Positions 22,406 to 34,604 are shown, counted from the stretch's first letter. The stretch is DNA of 64,000 bases from Bretschneidera sinensis (GCA_023935145.1 CM043700.1:101611400-101675399), one strand, 5' to 3'. Notes: generated from the sequence alone by a model not told the origin. Translations and numbers: made by a program.

Positions 22406-23722
22406 TGATGAGAGCCAAATATTGCATATTTTGGCCCTTTAATTTACATTTGTTAGCTTAAGAATTTGTTACTTTGAGTTGTTTTCGTTGTTTTACAGGT
22501 TTACAAGCTTGGAAAGAAGTTTCACTAAATTGCCAGAATTGCTCGTGCAGATCCGGATGTCTGTTTTCTGGGGAATTTTACGGATCAATAAAATGATTTT
22601 TCTAGAGAAAGTTATGGCAGTTTTAGTAGACAAAGGTCAGGCTGTGCATGATTTCAGCGTGACAGATCAGCCATTTTTGAGGATTTAACTGTATTGATTC
22701 AGGAATAAACATGAGATGAGTCATATATTCTTGGAAAGATCCCGATGTCTATTTTTTGGGGAATTTTACGGATCAATAAAATGATTTTTCTAGAGAAAGT
22801 TATGGCAGTTTTAGTAGACAAAGGTCAAAGAGCAAAAACTGGAATCTGCAGTATCCCACATTGGATTGGAAGCATATTGCACTTGTGATATTTCCCTATA
22901 TAAGCCCTTCTTCACTTCATCTTTAATGTACAATTCCTGAGCCACTTTTCTGTTTACCGGTGGACATCCGCTAGCATTCTGATGGATCTCGAAGGCTTTG
23001 TCACCACGAGGGGAAGCGCCGCCCGTCAGCGAGTGAAATTTCTCCCATGTAAAGTTATTTATTTATTTCTTTACATTTAGTTGTTTTAGTTTAAATGTTT
23101 ATCACTTTTATTATGAATTATAGTTTCATAGTTATGAGTGCCTAGACTCTTCAGCTAAGGTTGAAGATGAAGCCCCACCGTTGTTTGGCGTAGTAGTTCA
23201 GATTTGCTTGTACAAATCTGAAAATTTTTAGTATAAATGTTCTGTCAATTATTTGAGTTTCTTATAATTTATTGAGTTCAAATTGTCTGTTGGATATTCC
23301 TTGTGTTTCATCTGATGGATACATTGAATGTTTTTCGATTAAATTGGATTTCCTTTGTGATTTGTTAAGAGCGGATACATTGGATGCTTTTGGTTTAGTT
23401 GGGATATTCTTTGTTTTTTGTCTTATAGTTGGATTCATGGAATGTTTTGATAGGCTATATTTTTAGAACATATATGCTTAACTTTGGGGGGTGGATTCGG
23501 AAACCTTAGTGTTTTTAATTATTAGTTTTTAAATCAACTTTGTTTAGTTTTAATTTATTTTGCAATATTATCATCTGAAATTCGGAACTAGGTTAAGATA
23601 GAGTTAGTTTAGATTGAAAATATACTTTCACAACGCAATTCCTTGTAGATTCGACCTCGCACTTGCACAACGCTATACTGTAAACGACTTGTGCGCTTGC
23701 GAGTAATTTAAAACTCACAACA
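22406..23722 (+). repeat. 5' LTR of element E
   Basis: Starts TGATGAGAGCC and ends ACTCACAACA. It includes a segment present twice (from about 22553 and from about 22740; shared core GGGGAATTTTACGGATCAAT). Relative to the 3' LTR it lacks about 73 bp between two AGAT/CAGAT words near 22551. Confidence 0.88.
22897..22904 (+). promoter_or_regulatory. TATA box in the 5' LTR of element E
   Basis: TATATAAG followed by CT-rich DNA (CCCTTCTTCACTTC); present unchanged in the 3' LTR near 29004. Confidence 0.6.
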
Positions 23723-23728
23723 AGTTTT

Positions 23729-23746
23729 TGGCGCCGTTGCCGGGGA
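23729..23746 (+). other. Primer-binding site of element E (tRNA-Asp)
   Basis: TGGCGCCGTTGCCGGGGA, the complement of the 3' end of plant tRNA-Asp, six bases after the LTR. This primer is characteristic of Athila-type elements. Confidence 0.85.
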
Positions 23747-23900
23747 ATTGTTTGGTTTGTGAAATTTTTTTGTCTGAATTGATTTTATTTTTCTACTAGT
23801 TAGTTAGCAATTTTTTATTAAAAAAAAAAAATTGTGAGTTGTGTGTTTACTTTATTCTGTTTTTTCTACTGATTAGTATCTCATTGTTTTCTATTGGTGT

Positions 23901-26900
23901 ATGCTTGGTCGGAGATCCTTGAACTTAGATTTGACACATTTAGATCCTGACTTAGAAAAGACTCTTAGGAGACAGAAAAGAGCACTAGTTGAGAGAGAAA
24001 CTGTTGAGATGGGAGAGAATTTTAATCATCCTGAACATGTAGAGCAACCTAGAGCTTGGAACGTGGACTCCACTACATCCCTTAGGGATTTGTGCGCACC
24101 CATTGCGACTAACTCATCCTCTTGCATAGTGTTGCCACCAACCAATGCCACACACTTTGACCTGAAGCCACATGTTATCCAACTCTTACCCTCATTCCAT
24201 GGCTTAGATCTTGAAAATCCTTATAGCCATGTGAAGAAGTTCAAAGACATTTGTGCCACATTTAAATTCCAGAACTTCTCTGAGGAGTAAGTCCATCTTC
24301 GACTCTTCCCTTTTTCTCTTCATGATAGAGCTAGGGCGTGGTTAGATTCCAACACGCCCGGGTCTATTACATCTTGGGAAAACCTGCTTAGCAAATTTTA
24401 TCATAAGTTTTTCCCAATGTCTAGAGTGAATGAGTGCCAAAAGGAGATTAGTTCTTTCATTCAGGATGAGGATGAAAAATTTTCTGAGAGTTGGGAGCGC
24501 TTCAAAGAGTTACTGATCAGATGCCCTCCACATGGATATGAGAAGTGGAGACTCATTCAATTCTTTTACCAAGGGTTGACTCAACCCAACCGTAGCATGA
24601 TTGAGTCTATGAATGGGGGGGCATTCTTGAGTCTGACAAGAGATTAAGCATATATGGCGTTGGACAAGTTATCCGACAACTCGCAGCAGTGGGATTTTTC
24701 AAGCTGTCGAGATAAGTCCATTCGTGCTCCTAAGAGGGGAGGCATCTATGAGGTCAGGGAAGACGCTGATTTGAGGATAAAGTTAGATGCCCTCACCAAG
24801 AAGATTGATGCTCTCACTGTGAGCTAATCCATTAATGCTGCCAACATATTCAATGTTAAAAGCTGTTTCATCTGTGCTAGTCCCATGCATCTAGCACAAA
24901 ATTGCCCATCAATGCCGGCTTATGCCGAGTATCCTATGGAACAAGTAAATGCTTTCAATGACTTTCAAAGGCAGTCAAATGGATCGTACTCCGAGACATA
25001 CAATTTAGGGTGGCGGAACCACCCAAATTTTTCATGGAGGCAGAACCAACCAATGAATCAGGGAGGAGCCCCTCATCATGCTCAAAATCAATATCCTCTC
25101 GGATTTGCCCCACAAATTCCTAATTATGGTCGTTCTGCCCATCTAGCACCTTCACCTGCTTACCACGCACCCACTCAAACACCAATGCCAGTTTCACAGT
25201 CGCTAGAGGACACCCTTAAGGAGTTCATGAAGGTGACTAGCCAAAATATGAGTGATGTGAGGAGTGCAACAGTGGTAAACACCCAAGCAATTGCCAAGCT
25301 GGAGAGTCAAATAGGGCAAATTGCAAGTCACTTGGGTGAGAGAGAGAAGGGGAAGTTCCCCAGTCAGCCCGTGCCCAACCCGAAATGACAATATATGGTT
25401 GAGAGGTCATCAAATCCTACGCACGGGGCGAAACAAGTACAGTCGATTGTCACACTGAGGTCTGGGAGATAGGTGGACAATCGAGTGGAAGAGAGCCCTA
25501 CTATGCAGCAAGGGCAAGGAAGTGGCAACACGGAGAAGAGAGATACTGAGCCATCTACAGCTACACCTACTGAGAAGGACCCTTCTAGGTCATTTGTACC
25601 TAGAGTGCCTTACCCCGAGAGACTACAGGCGCCGAAGAAAAGAGGGAAGTATGAGGAAATTCTGGAGGTATTCAAGCAAGTCCAAATCAATATCCCATTT
25701 TTGGATGCCATCCATCAAATTCCATCATATGCCAAGTTTCTAAAGGACTTTGTCACTATCAAAAGGAGGACGAATATCCCAAAAAAGGCATTTTTGACCG
25801 AGCAGGTCAGCTCAATCCTTCAGTGCAAGCTACCCATCAAGTATAAGGACCCGAGGTGTCCTACCATCTCTTGCACGATAGGAGTCAGCCACATTGAGAG
25901 GGCTCTCTTGGATCTAGGGGCGAGTGTGAATCTTCTACCCTACTCAGTCTATTTACAGTTGGGGTTAGGAGAATTGAAGCCCACATCCACTACGCTTCAA
26001 TTGGCTGACAGGTCAGTGAAAAGACCACAGGGAATAGTTGAGGACGTTTTGATAAAAGTGGATAAGTTCTATTTCCCCGTAGATTTTATTGTGCTTGACA
26101 CAGAGCCGGTTCAGAATGTAGGGATTCAAATACCGGTTATTCTAGGACGACTATTCTTAGCCACGGCTAACGCCCTGATAAATTGTAGGACAGGGGTGAT
26201 GAAGATCTCTTTCGGAAATATGACAATGGAGTTGAATATTTTTGATATCACTAGGCAACCACATGAATATGATGAAGTGAGAAATGTATGCTTGATAGAG
26301 GAGATTCTTGAGGAGACTGTGAATGAATCAAGCAATGAGGACCCCCTAGAGGCATGCTTTGCTCAATTTGGAGAGGATTTGGATTTAGATAAATTACTTG
26401 AGCAAGCAAATGCCATTTTGGAGTCCCCTCCTCGGGAGAGCAGTAAGACGGAGGAGATTGTGGATGACTCCCGCACTGAGGACCCTCTAGAGGCATGCTT
26501 TGCTCAATTTGGAGAGGATATGGATTTAGATAAATTACTTAAGCAAGCCAATGCCATTTTAGAATCTCCTCCTCGGAAGAGCAATAAGACGGAGGAGACC
26601 GCCGCACCTAAAACCCCCAAGAAGGAACTTAAGCCTTTACCAGATAATCTTAAGTATAAGTTCCTAGGTTTAGTCGATAGTTTGCCTGTGATTATACCTT
26701 CAGATCTGGGTGATGCTCTAGAGAAAAAATTATTTGACGTCTTAAGAGAGCATAAAGAAGCTATAGGCTGGACCATTGAGGACATCAAGGGGATCAGCCC
26801 CTCGGTGGTGACGTACAGGATACATTTGGAGGAGGATGCTGAGCCATCGAGGGAGCCACAAAGAAGGCTCAACCCTGCTATGCAAGAGGTTGTGAGGGCA

Positions 26901-27161
26901 GAAGATATTAAGCTGTTAGAGGCAGGGATCATTTATCCCATCTCTGATAGCAAGTGGGTGAGCCAGATTCATGTTGTGCCCAAACGTGCTGAATTAACGG
27001 TAGTGCAGCATAAGGATGACGAGTTGGTTCAAACTCATGTTCAGTCAATTTGGAGAGTGTGTATCAACTACCATAAATTGAATGCTGCCACTAGGTATGA
27101 TCATTTTTCATTCCCATTTATTGATCAGATGGCGGAGCGTTTCGTTGGGCACGATTACTAA
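23901..27161 (+). pseudogene. gag-protease-RT fragment of element E, one frame with five stops
   Basis: A single frame from the ATG at 23901 to the stop ending at 27161 is broken only by stops near 24288, 24645, 24826, 25386 and 25470. Gag: HFDLKPHVIQLLPSFHGLD, then LRLFPFSLHDRARAWLDS and WERFKELLIRCPPHGYEKW; the zinc-knuckle area (CFICASPMHLAQNCP, about 24863) keeps C-X2-C-X4-H-X4-C. Protease, from about 25900: RALLDLGASVNLLPYSVYLQ with the DLGA active site. A duplicated acidic segment follows (PLEACFAQFGED... at about 26345 and 26487). RT begins (IIYPISDSKWVSQIHVVPK) and ends at FVGHDY, before any catalytic aspartate pair. The frame shows gag and pol as one polyprotein. Four of the five stops fit C-to-T changes. 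Confidence 0.85.
26339..26585 (+). repeat. Duplicated 144-bp coding segment in element E
   Basis: The block encoding DPLEACFAQFGEDLDLDKLL...ANAILESPPR occurs twice in frame (starts near 26339 and 26483). It lies in the acidic linker between protease and RT and keeps the reading frame. Element D has only a single, diverged linker. Confidence 0.75.
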
Positions 27162-28423
27162 TGTTGGGTCTGGCTGAAGACGTTAAACTTAGCGCTCATG
27201 GGAGGCACCCCACAGCTTATCTTTTCTGTTTATTTATTTATTATTTCGCATTTTTATGATTAATGTTTGTTTCCAGTTTTTTTTGTTTTCCAGTTTTTTT
27301 ATTTTTCAGGGACAATGCGTACTTCAGTTCAAGTTTGGGGGTATGCTATGAGCCATACCAGTCCAGATAGTTCTCTATATCTCAGGTCAGCTCTTTCCAT
27401 ATTAGTCACACATTGGGGTTAATGTGTAATTTAAGTTTGGGGGTATGGGAGACACATCACACACTTTGTCCTAATTTGTTGTCTTTTCGTCGTAGAGATA
27501 AATGCATGCTCATGTTATCGTGAAATTTTGGTTGATCTAAACAATTTCTGTGATGCGATGTCATTGGTGAGCTTAACATTTTGAACACATGATATGGTGA
27601 TAAATTTTAAAATTTAGTTACTTACCTTAGGCATTTGATAATTCACATGTTTGACATAATCTAACACGAGCACATTAGCACAAATTATGTGAGGTATGAC
27701 ATGTGATTTTAATGTGTATTTTTCCTTATCTTAACTGAAACCGGATGACTTGTTAGATGAACTCTTGGGCATAGAAAAGCATAAAAAAATATAAAAAATT
27801 ATTATCATAAATAAACTTTCCACTGAGTAATTGGACCTCTTGCCTCAGTAAGCAGTGAGTGTTCACGTCAAAAGGTGGAATTTTGCTTGGTAGTATTAAG
27901 TCCGGTTTAAATTCCTAGCCTTTTTTACTCGAGTTAGTAAGTCCTTAGGGGTGTCTTTACACCTAATGCCCTAAAACCATCTGGTTTGGGAGTCATTGAC
28001 TCAACACTCGCTACATGGGTCAATTAGAAAGCTCAAGGGAACTAGACATAGTCGTGCCTTATAAAAAAAAAAAACACTATGCCTTTTTCGTTCATTTTGA
28101 TGGGAAATTCGGTGAATCTTGAGACATGGAGACCTTACACATTGGAGTCACTTGAAAGCTTCATTTCTATATGCTAATTCACTTTACACAGTGTCAGACT
28201 TGTGATGCCTTAACCTGCCTATTGTAAGTAATTAGATTTTAACTTTTCTATTCATTGCGAAGATGGGTTTATCTTTTTAAGCTTGCTCATAAATGAATAT
28301 CATGGTGATGTGTGCTCCTTAAATTTTTGGATACCATGAGTGATGAACTTATCTTTATGTTCTTTGTTTTTCATTTAGGTTTTTTTTTTATTATTTTGTT
28401 TTGCTAAGGGACTAGCAAATTGT
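27162..28423 (+). other. 3' non-coding part of element E with internal polypurine motifs
   Basis: It begins just after the internal deletion junction (near 27160). It aligns with the inverted 18455-19762 of element D. Two motifs AAGTTTGGGGGTATG lie at 27331-27345 and 27433-27447, the same as the true polypurine tract at 28424-28438. No coding frame is credible. Confidence 0.7.
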
Positions 28424-28438
28424 AAGTTTGGGGGTATT
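28424..28438 (+). other. Polypurine tract of element E
   Basis: AAGTTTGGGGGTATT, immediately before the 3' LTR (TGATGAGTGCC at 28439). Confidence 0.8.
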
Positions 28439-29828
28439 TGATGAGTGCCAAATATTGCATATTTTGGCCCTTTAATTTACATTTGTTAGCTTAGAAATTT
28501 GTTACTTCTGGTTGTTTTCGTTGTTTTACAGGTTTACAAGCTTGGAAAGAAGTTTCACTAAATTGTCAGAATTGCTCGTGCAGATCAGCCATTTTTTAGG
28601 ATTAAACTGTATTGATTTAGGAAGAACCAGAAGATGAGCCATATATGCTTGGGAAGATCCGGATGTTTATTTTCAGGGGAATTTTACGGATCAATAAAAT
28701 GATTTTTCTAGAGAAAGTTATGGCAGTTTTAGTAGACAAAGGTCAGGCTGTGTATGATTTCAGTGTGACAGATCAGTCATTTTTGAGGATTTAACTGTAT
28801 TTATTCAGGAAGAACCACGAGATGAGCCATATATTCTTGGAAAGATCCCGATGTCTATTTTTTGGGGAATTTTACGGATCAATAAAATGATTTTTCTAGA
28901 GAAAGTTATGGCAGTTTTAGTAGACAAAGGTCAAAGAGCAAAAACTGGAATCTGCAGTATCCCACATCGGATTGGAAGCATATTGCACTTGTGATATTTC
29001 CCTATATAAGCCCTTCTTCACTTCATCTTTAATGTACAATTCCTGAGCCACTTTGGTATTTACCAGTGGACATCCGCTAGCATTCTGGTGGATCTCGAAG
29101 GCTTTGTCACCACGAGGGGAAGCGCCGCCCGTCAGCGAGTGGAATTTCTCCCATGTAAAGTTATTTATTTATTTCTTTACATTTAGTTGTTTTAGTTTAA
29201 ATGTTTAGCACTTTTATTATGAATTATAGTTTCATAGTTATGAGTGGCTAGACTCTTCAGCTAAGGTTGAAGATGAAGCTCCGCCGTTGTTTAGCGTAGT
29301 AATTCAGATTTGCTTGTACAAATCTGACAATTTTTAGTATAAATGTTCTGTCAATTATTTGAGTTTCTTATAATTGATTGAGTTTAAATTGTCTGTTGGA
29401 TATTCCTTGTGTTTCATCTGATGGATACATTGAATACTTTTCGATTAAATTGTATTTCCTTTGTGATTTGTTAAGAGCGGATACACTGGATGCTTTTGGT
29501 TTAGTTGGGATATTCTTTGTTTTTTGTCTTATAGTTGGATTCATTGAATGTTTTGATAGGCTATATTTTTAGAACATATATGCTTAACTTTGGTGGGGTG
29601 GATTCGGAAACCTTAGTTTTTTAATTATTAGTTTTTAAATCAACTTAGTTTAGTTTTAATTTATTTTGCAATATTATCATCTGAAATTCGGAACTAGGTT
29701 AAGATAGAGTTAGTTTAGATTGAAAATATACTTTCACAACGCAATTCCCTGTGGATTCGACCTCGCACTTGCACAACGCTATACTACAAATGACTCGTGC
29801 GCTTACGAGTAATTTAAAACTCACAACA
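28439..29828 (+). repeat. 3' LTR of element E
   Basis: Same termini as the 5' LTR and nearly the same sequence; it keeps about 73 bp lost from the 5' copy, between about 28583 and 28660. Confidence 0.88.
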
Positions 29829-29833
29829 GATAT

Positions 29834-30444
29834 GCAGTGCCAACTTTATGAGTGATTCCATACTTCCGGAGTAGTTCGGCAAAAGAACGATGATGAAAGT
29901 GACTGCCCCCATCACTGATGATTGCTCTTGGAGTTTCAAACCTAGTAAAAATGTTAGCCTGCAAAAACTTGATAACTACTTTGTGATCATTAGTCCTTAA
30001 AGGGACAGCCTCGACCCATTTAGACACATAATCCACGCCCACAAGAATATATAAATAATCAAATGAGTTAGGAAATGGTCTCATGAAATCAATGCCCCAT
30101 ACATCAAAAATTTTTACTATATGAATATTTTGTAAGGGCATTTGATTTCGGGAAGAGATATTACCTGTCCGCTGGCATCTATCACATGAGCTGCAAAAGG
30201 AGAAAGCATCTTTAAATAGGTTAGGCCAATAAAAACTAGATTAGAGTACCTTAAGAGCTGTTCGTTTTGCGCCAAAATGTCCTCCATAAGCAAACTGGTG
30301 GCAGTGTTGCAATATGCTAAAATGTTCCTCATCTGGGATACATCGTCTGACGATTTGATCGGGGCAAGTTTTGAAAAGATAAGGATCATCCCAATAGTAA
30401 TGTCTTGACAAAGATATTAGCCATTTCTTTTCTTGAGTAGTCAT
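29834..30444 (-). pseudogene. Integrase N-terminal and core part of element D (right of the E insertion)
   Basis: Reads the zinc-binding domain (CHQFAYGGHFGAKRTALKVL ... [14 protein letters not shown]) and the core with the first two catalytic aspartates, [13 protein letters not shown] and [19 protein letters not shown]. One stop separates the two open pieces near 30240. It breaks off at the E insertion (GATAT 29829-29833) in the codons for AYHPQ. Confidence 0.85.
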
Positions 30445-30522
30445 ACCTGGGGGAAAAACTTTAACAGTTAGATAATTAACTATATCATCATACCATGGAA
30501 GTTTTACCTCTAGTGTAAATAG

Positions 30523-32458
30523 TTATTCATCGGGGAAGTTCTCATTCAAAGGTAACTCTTTATCATCACTCTCATATGGGAGTCTTGACAAATGATCCGC
30601 AACTACATTCTCACTGCCCTTTTTGTCTTTGATCTCTAAATTGAATTCTTGGAGTAGGAGTACCCATCTGATTAGCCTAGGTTTTGCATCTTTCTTAGAA
30701 AACAAATATCTTAAAGCAGCATGGTCAGTGAATACAATAACTTTCGAACCAATAAGATATGATCTAAACTTCTCTAAAGCAAAAATAACAGCTAATAATT
30801 CTTTTTCAGTAGTAGAATAGTTAAGTTGAGCCTCATTTAACGTTCTAGAAGCATAGTAAATAGCATGAAGTACCTTATTGATTCTTTGACCTAAGACATC
30901 TCCCAAAGCGAAGTCACTGGCATCACACATTAATTCAAAAAGGAGATTCCAATCCGGTGCCATCATTATTGGGGCAAAGGTGAGAACATTTTTCAAGGTG
31001 TTGAAAGCTTGCATACAATCATCATTCCATTCAAACTTGGTATCTTTAGTCAATAGTGCACAAAGAGGTCTCAAGATTTTGGAGAAGTCCTTAATGAATC
31101 TTCTATAAAAACCGGCATGTCCAAGGAAACTTCTAATGCCTTTGACCGTGAGAGGGAGAGGTAGCTTTGAAATGATGTCAATCTTAGCTTTGTCTACCTC
31201 AATACCTTTGTTTGAGATGAAGTGCCCCAACACGATACCTTGTTGAACCATGAAGTGACATTTCTCCTAATTTAGTACTAAAATACTCTCTTCACATCTC
31301 CTTAGGACATTTTCCAAATGATTCAGGCACTCATCGAAATTAGATCCAAAGACACTAAAATCATCTATGAACACCTCAATATATTCTCTACCATATCGGA
31401 AAAAATGCCCATCATACATCTTTGAAAAGTGGCTGGTGCATTGCATAAACCGAATGGCATTCTTCTATAAGCAAATGTACCGAAAAGACATGTGAATGTA
31501 GTCTTTTCTTGATCCTCAGGTGCTATGGAATTTGATTGTATCCACTATACCCATCCAAGAAGCAGTAATAACTATGACCGGCTAACCTCTCTAGCATTTG
31601 ATCAATGAATGGCAGGGGAAAATGTTCTTTTCTAGTTACTTTGTTTAATCTCCGGTAATCAATGCATACTCTCCATCCCGTTGTTTGTCTTGTAGGTATG
31701 AGCTCCTCATCTTCATTCTTTACCACGGTAATCCCACTCTTTTTAGGAACGACTTGGACCGGACTCACCCATTTGCTATCGGATATAGGGTAAATGATGC
31801 CAACATCTAGTAGCTTCAATATCTCGGCTTTTACTACCTCTTTCATGTGGGGGTTAAGTCATTTTTTAGCATCTCGAGTGGGCCTTGCTTCTTCTTCAAG
31901 GTAAATATTATGCATGCATTTTACTGGACTTTTCCCCTTAATGTCAGCAATGGTCCACCCAATGGCAGTTTTATGCTCCCTAAGAACTCTTAACAGCTTC
32001 CATTCTTCCCCACTACTCAAGTTAGCAGCTACAATCACAGGTAAAGTCGCATTTTCTCCTAAGTAGGCGTATGTTAAATGCTTGGGTAGCTGCTTTAGTT
32101 CCAATGTTGGTGCCTGCACAATGGATGGAAGAAGAGTAGTATTAGTGGGTATGAGAGTTTCAAATGGAGGAGGATACATACTGGAGTATTTTGGAGAGGT
32201 CGCAAGTTGGTGCACAGCTGTGATGATGTCATCAGTAAAATCTTCATATTCTTGCTCAATATCCGTCTCCGTGAAGCTATGAGTGAGAGTAGTCTCCAAT
32301 GGATCAATGTGTTGGACCTGAAAAGCTTGTTCAACAAAGTTTTGTATCATACAAACATTAAAGCAGTCCAAGTCATCTTGAGGGAGTTTCATTGCATCAA
32401 ATATTTTAAACTCTATTTTCTCACCATTGATTTTCATACTCACTATACCCTTTTTCAC
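30523..32458 (-). pseudogene. Reverse transcriptase and RNase H of element D
   Basis: 32458-31859 is the linker and start of RT (REHKTAIGWTIADIKGKSPV). 31846-31523 has SDSKWVSPVQVVPKKSG, WRVCIDYRRLNKVTRKEHFP and YYCFLDGYSGYNQI. After a one-base frameshift near 31520 the frame continues with RRMPFGLCNAPATFQRC and the catalytic box EVFIDDFSVFG (about 31370), so the active-site aspartates survive. 31251-30523 is open: connection ([18 protein letters not shown]) and RNase H ([49 protein letters not shown]). A frameshift, a stop near 31275 and another near 31850 disable the polyprotein. Confidence 0.85.
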
Positions 32459-32465
32459 ACAAATC

Positions 32466-34501
32466 TTAGGGCATTGGCATAGGGCACTCTTCCATGTCTA
32501 ATACGATGAAATCAGCAGGTAAAATAAATTCTCCAACTTTTACTAGGACATCCTCGAGAACACCCCTAGGTCTTTTTATACTCCTATCTGCCAACTGTAA
32601 GGTAATAGAAGTCGGTTGTAGCTCCCCCAAACCTAGGGTTTCGAATACTGTGTAAGGTAGCAAGTTTACCCCCGCTCCTAAGTCTAGAAATGCCTTATCA
32701 ATAGCTGATCACCTATTCTATAGGGAATAGTAAAACTACTCAGATCTTTCAGTTTTGGTGGGAGTTTTCTTAGCAGTACAACACTTACCTCCTCAGTTAA
32801 TGCTACAGTCTCATGCTCTTGAAATTTTCTTTTATGAGTGCAACAATCTTTTAGGAATTTAGCATAGGCAGGTATTTGGTGAATTGCATCTAATAATGGA
32901 ATATTAATTTCAACTTTCCGCAAGGTCTCAAAAATATCAAGTAGTTTATTGTCTTTCTTTTGTTTCACTAACCTTTGCGGGAAAGGTGGTGCAGTCACCT
33001 TCTCCGTCTCACTTACCCTTGAGGCTGATGGTGTCTCTTTGGATGCTGCTGGAGATTCCTCGGATCCGATCACTTTGCCATTTCTCAATGTTGTGACAGC
33101 CTTTAGTTGTTGATGCCCCCCAGGGTTGGGTAATGTTTAAGCTGGGAGCTCCCCTTGCTTTCTGCCACTGAGCTTTTTAGCTAGCTGTCCCATTTGTACC
33201 TCTAGTCTTTGAATTGCTTGCTCATGTGCCACATTAGTTTGTTTTTGCTAAGTCATGAACTGTTCTTGTGATGTCACCAGTTGTCTTACTAGACTTTCGA
33301 GGTCGTTTTTCTTTGGTTCGAGAGAAGCATGAGCAGTGGGATGGGGGTTCCGTTGCTGTCCTTGATTGTTCTGGTTGTTGCTCCACGAGAAATTTGGGTG
33401 GTTTCGCCATCCAGGGTTTTACGTGTTGGCATATGGGTTGTTCTTCGGTGGATAGTTGTTAGGCCCCACGTAGTTGGCTTGTTCCAGATCTGCAAATGAG
33501 TACAAAGGACACGTATCAGTATTATGGTCGTATTGAGAACAAATTGCACATACCTGGAGTGGGGTGGATGGTAGGATGGATGAGGAATTTTGAGTAGTCA
33601 TGGCTTTTACAATCATATCTAGTTTTCTCTCCATTGCTGCCATTTGAGGGGAAGGTCCTCTATTTATATTTACCTCATACATACTTTTACCCTTGGTCAC
33701 ATGTCTACCTCGAGAGGAGAATTTTTGGGTGTGCTCGCTGAGGGTTTCGAAGAGCTCCATTGCTTCTTCACTGCTTTTCTGCATCAAGACTCCTCCATAA
33801 CCTGAATCAACAATACATTTGTTAGTATCATTTAACCCTTCATAAAAGGCTTGTACCAGTTCATCTTGAGGCAGGTTATGGTGTGGGCATTTGAGTAGCA
33901 AGTCGTTGAAGTGTCCTCATGCTTCGAAGAAGAGGTCCCCATCCTTTTGTTGGAAGGATTGGATCTCCTTCCTCATTTGTCTCGTCTTTTGGGCTGGGAA
34001 GAATTTCTTCAGGAACTTGCTTGCCAACTCCTCCCAAGTGTGGATGGAAACTACAGGCAAAGAATTATACCAAAGTTTAGCATTATCTTTCATAGAAAAA
34101 GGGAACAGAATCAACCTTATTCCTTCTTGGTCTAGTCCTTGTATGTGCTGGAATTTGCAAAGATCGAAAAATTCTCGGAGGTGCAAGTGTGGATCTTCGT
34201 TAGGAGTGCCTCTAAAGTGAGTCAAAGCATTCAAGATTTGCGGAGATATGTAATAATTTCCCACCACCTCAGGTTGATATGCAATGCATGATGGTTGATC
34301 AATGTTTCGAGGGATGAAGGAAGGCTTCATCGGTACTCGTGCAGGTGGTTGCTAGTTCTCGAGCTGTTTTGCCATTTGTGTTTCGTTCTCAACTTCTTCT
34401 TCGTTCTCCTTGAAGTTGTTCCTTAGCTTTTGTCGGATAGTCTGCTCAAGCTCGGGATCAAGGGGAAAGAATTCTAGATGTCGGGATCGAAGTCCGTGCA
34501 T
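32466..34501 (-). pseudogene. gag and protease of element D
   Basis: The ATG at 34501 (MHGLRSRHLEFF) is in frame with the long Gag block. Blocks: VVGNYYISPQILNALTHFRG, LILFPFSMKDNAKLWYNSLP, WEELASKFLKKFFPAQKTR, then LVQAFYEGLNDTNKC and a zinc knuckle CAICSQYDHNTDTC (C-X2-C-X4-H-X4-C, about 33545). The protease, about 32700-32480, reads AFLDLGAGVNLLPYTVFE and PADFIVLD, with the DLGA active site, after a frameshift near 32700. Stops (for example after KQLEN near 34357, after FFEA near 33917 and after YANT near 33420) interrupt it. Gag builds the particle; protease would process the polyprotein. Confidence 0.82.
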
Positions 34502-34564
34502 AAATAAGAAGAAACAGCTTCAGTGCAGCAGTTCAACTCTGCTGCTCGGATACTTTCTGCCCTA

Positions 34565-34604
34565 AATGCGCTCGATCGCACAGGAGGCTGCGATCGATCA
34601 CAAG
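34565..34604. repeat. TCGATCGC palindromes in the 5' leader of element D
   Basis: Two copies (GCGCTCGATCGCA at 34568 and TGCGATCGATCAC near 34589) lie between the primer site and the gag start. Confidence 0.7.

Larger units (their letters stand above)
22406..29828 (+). mobile_element. Element E: internally deleted Athila-like Gypsy element, innermost level
   Basis: LTRs at 22406-23722 and 28439-29828, flanked by exact GATAT (22401-22405 and 29829-29833). A tRNA-Asp primer site follows the 5' LTR. The internal region (4.7 kb) encodes gag, protease and only the first part of RT, then jumps to the 3' non-coding part. RNase H, integrase and the third ORF are missing. It therefore depended on a helper element. 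The LTRs are very similar to each other apart from a gap of about 73 bp, and by position it is the youngest insertion of the stack. Confidence 0.88.
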
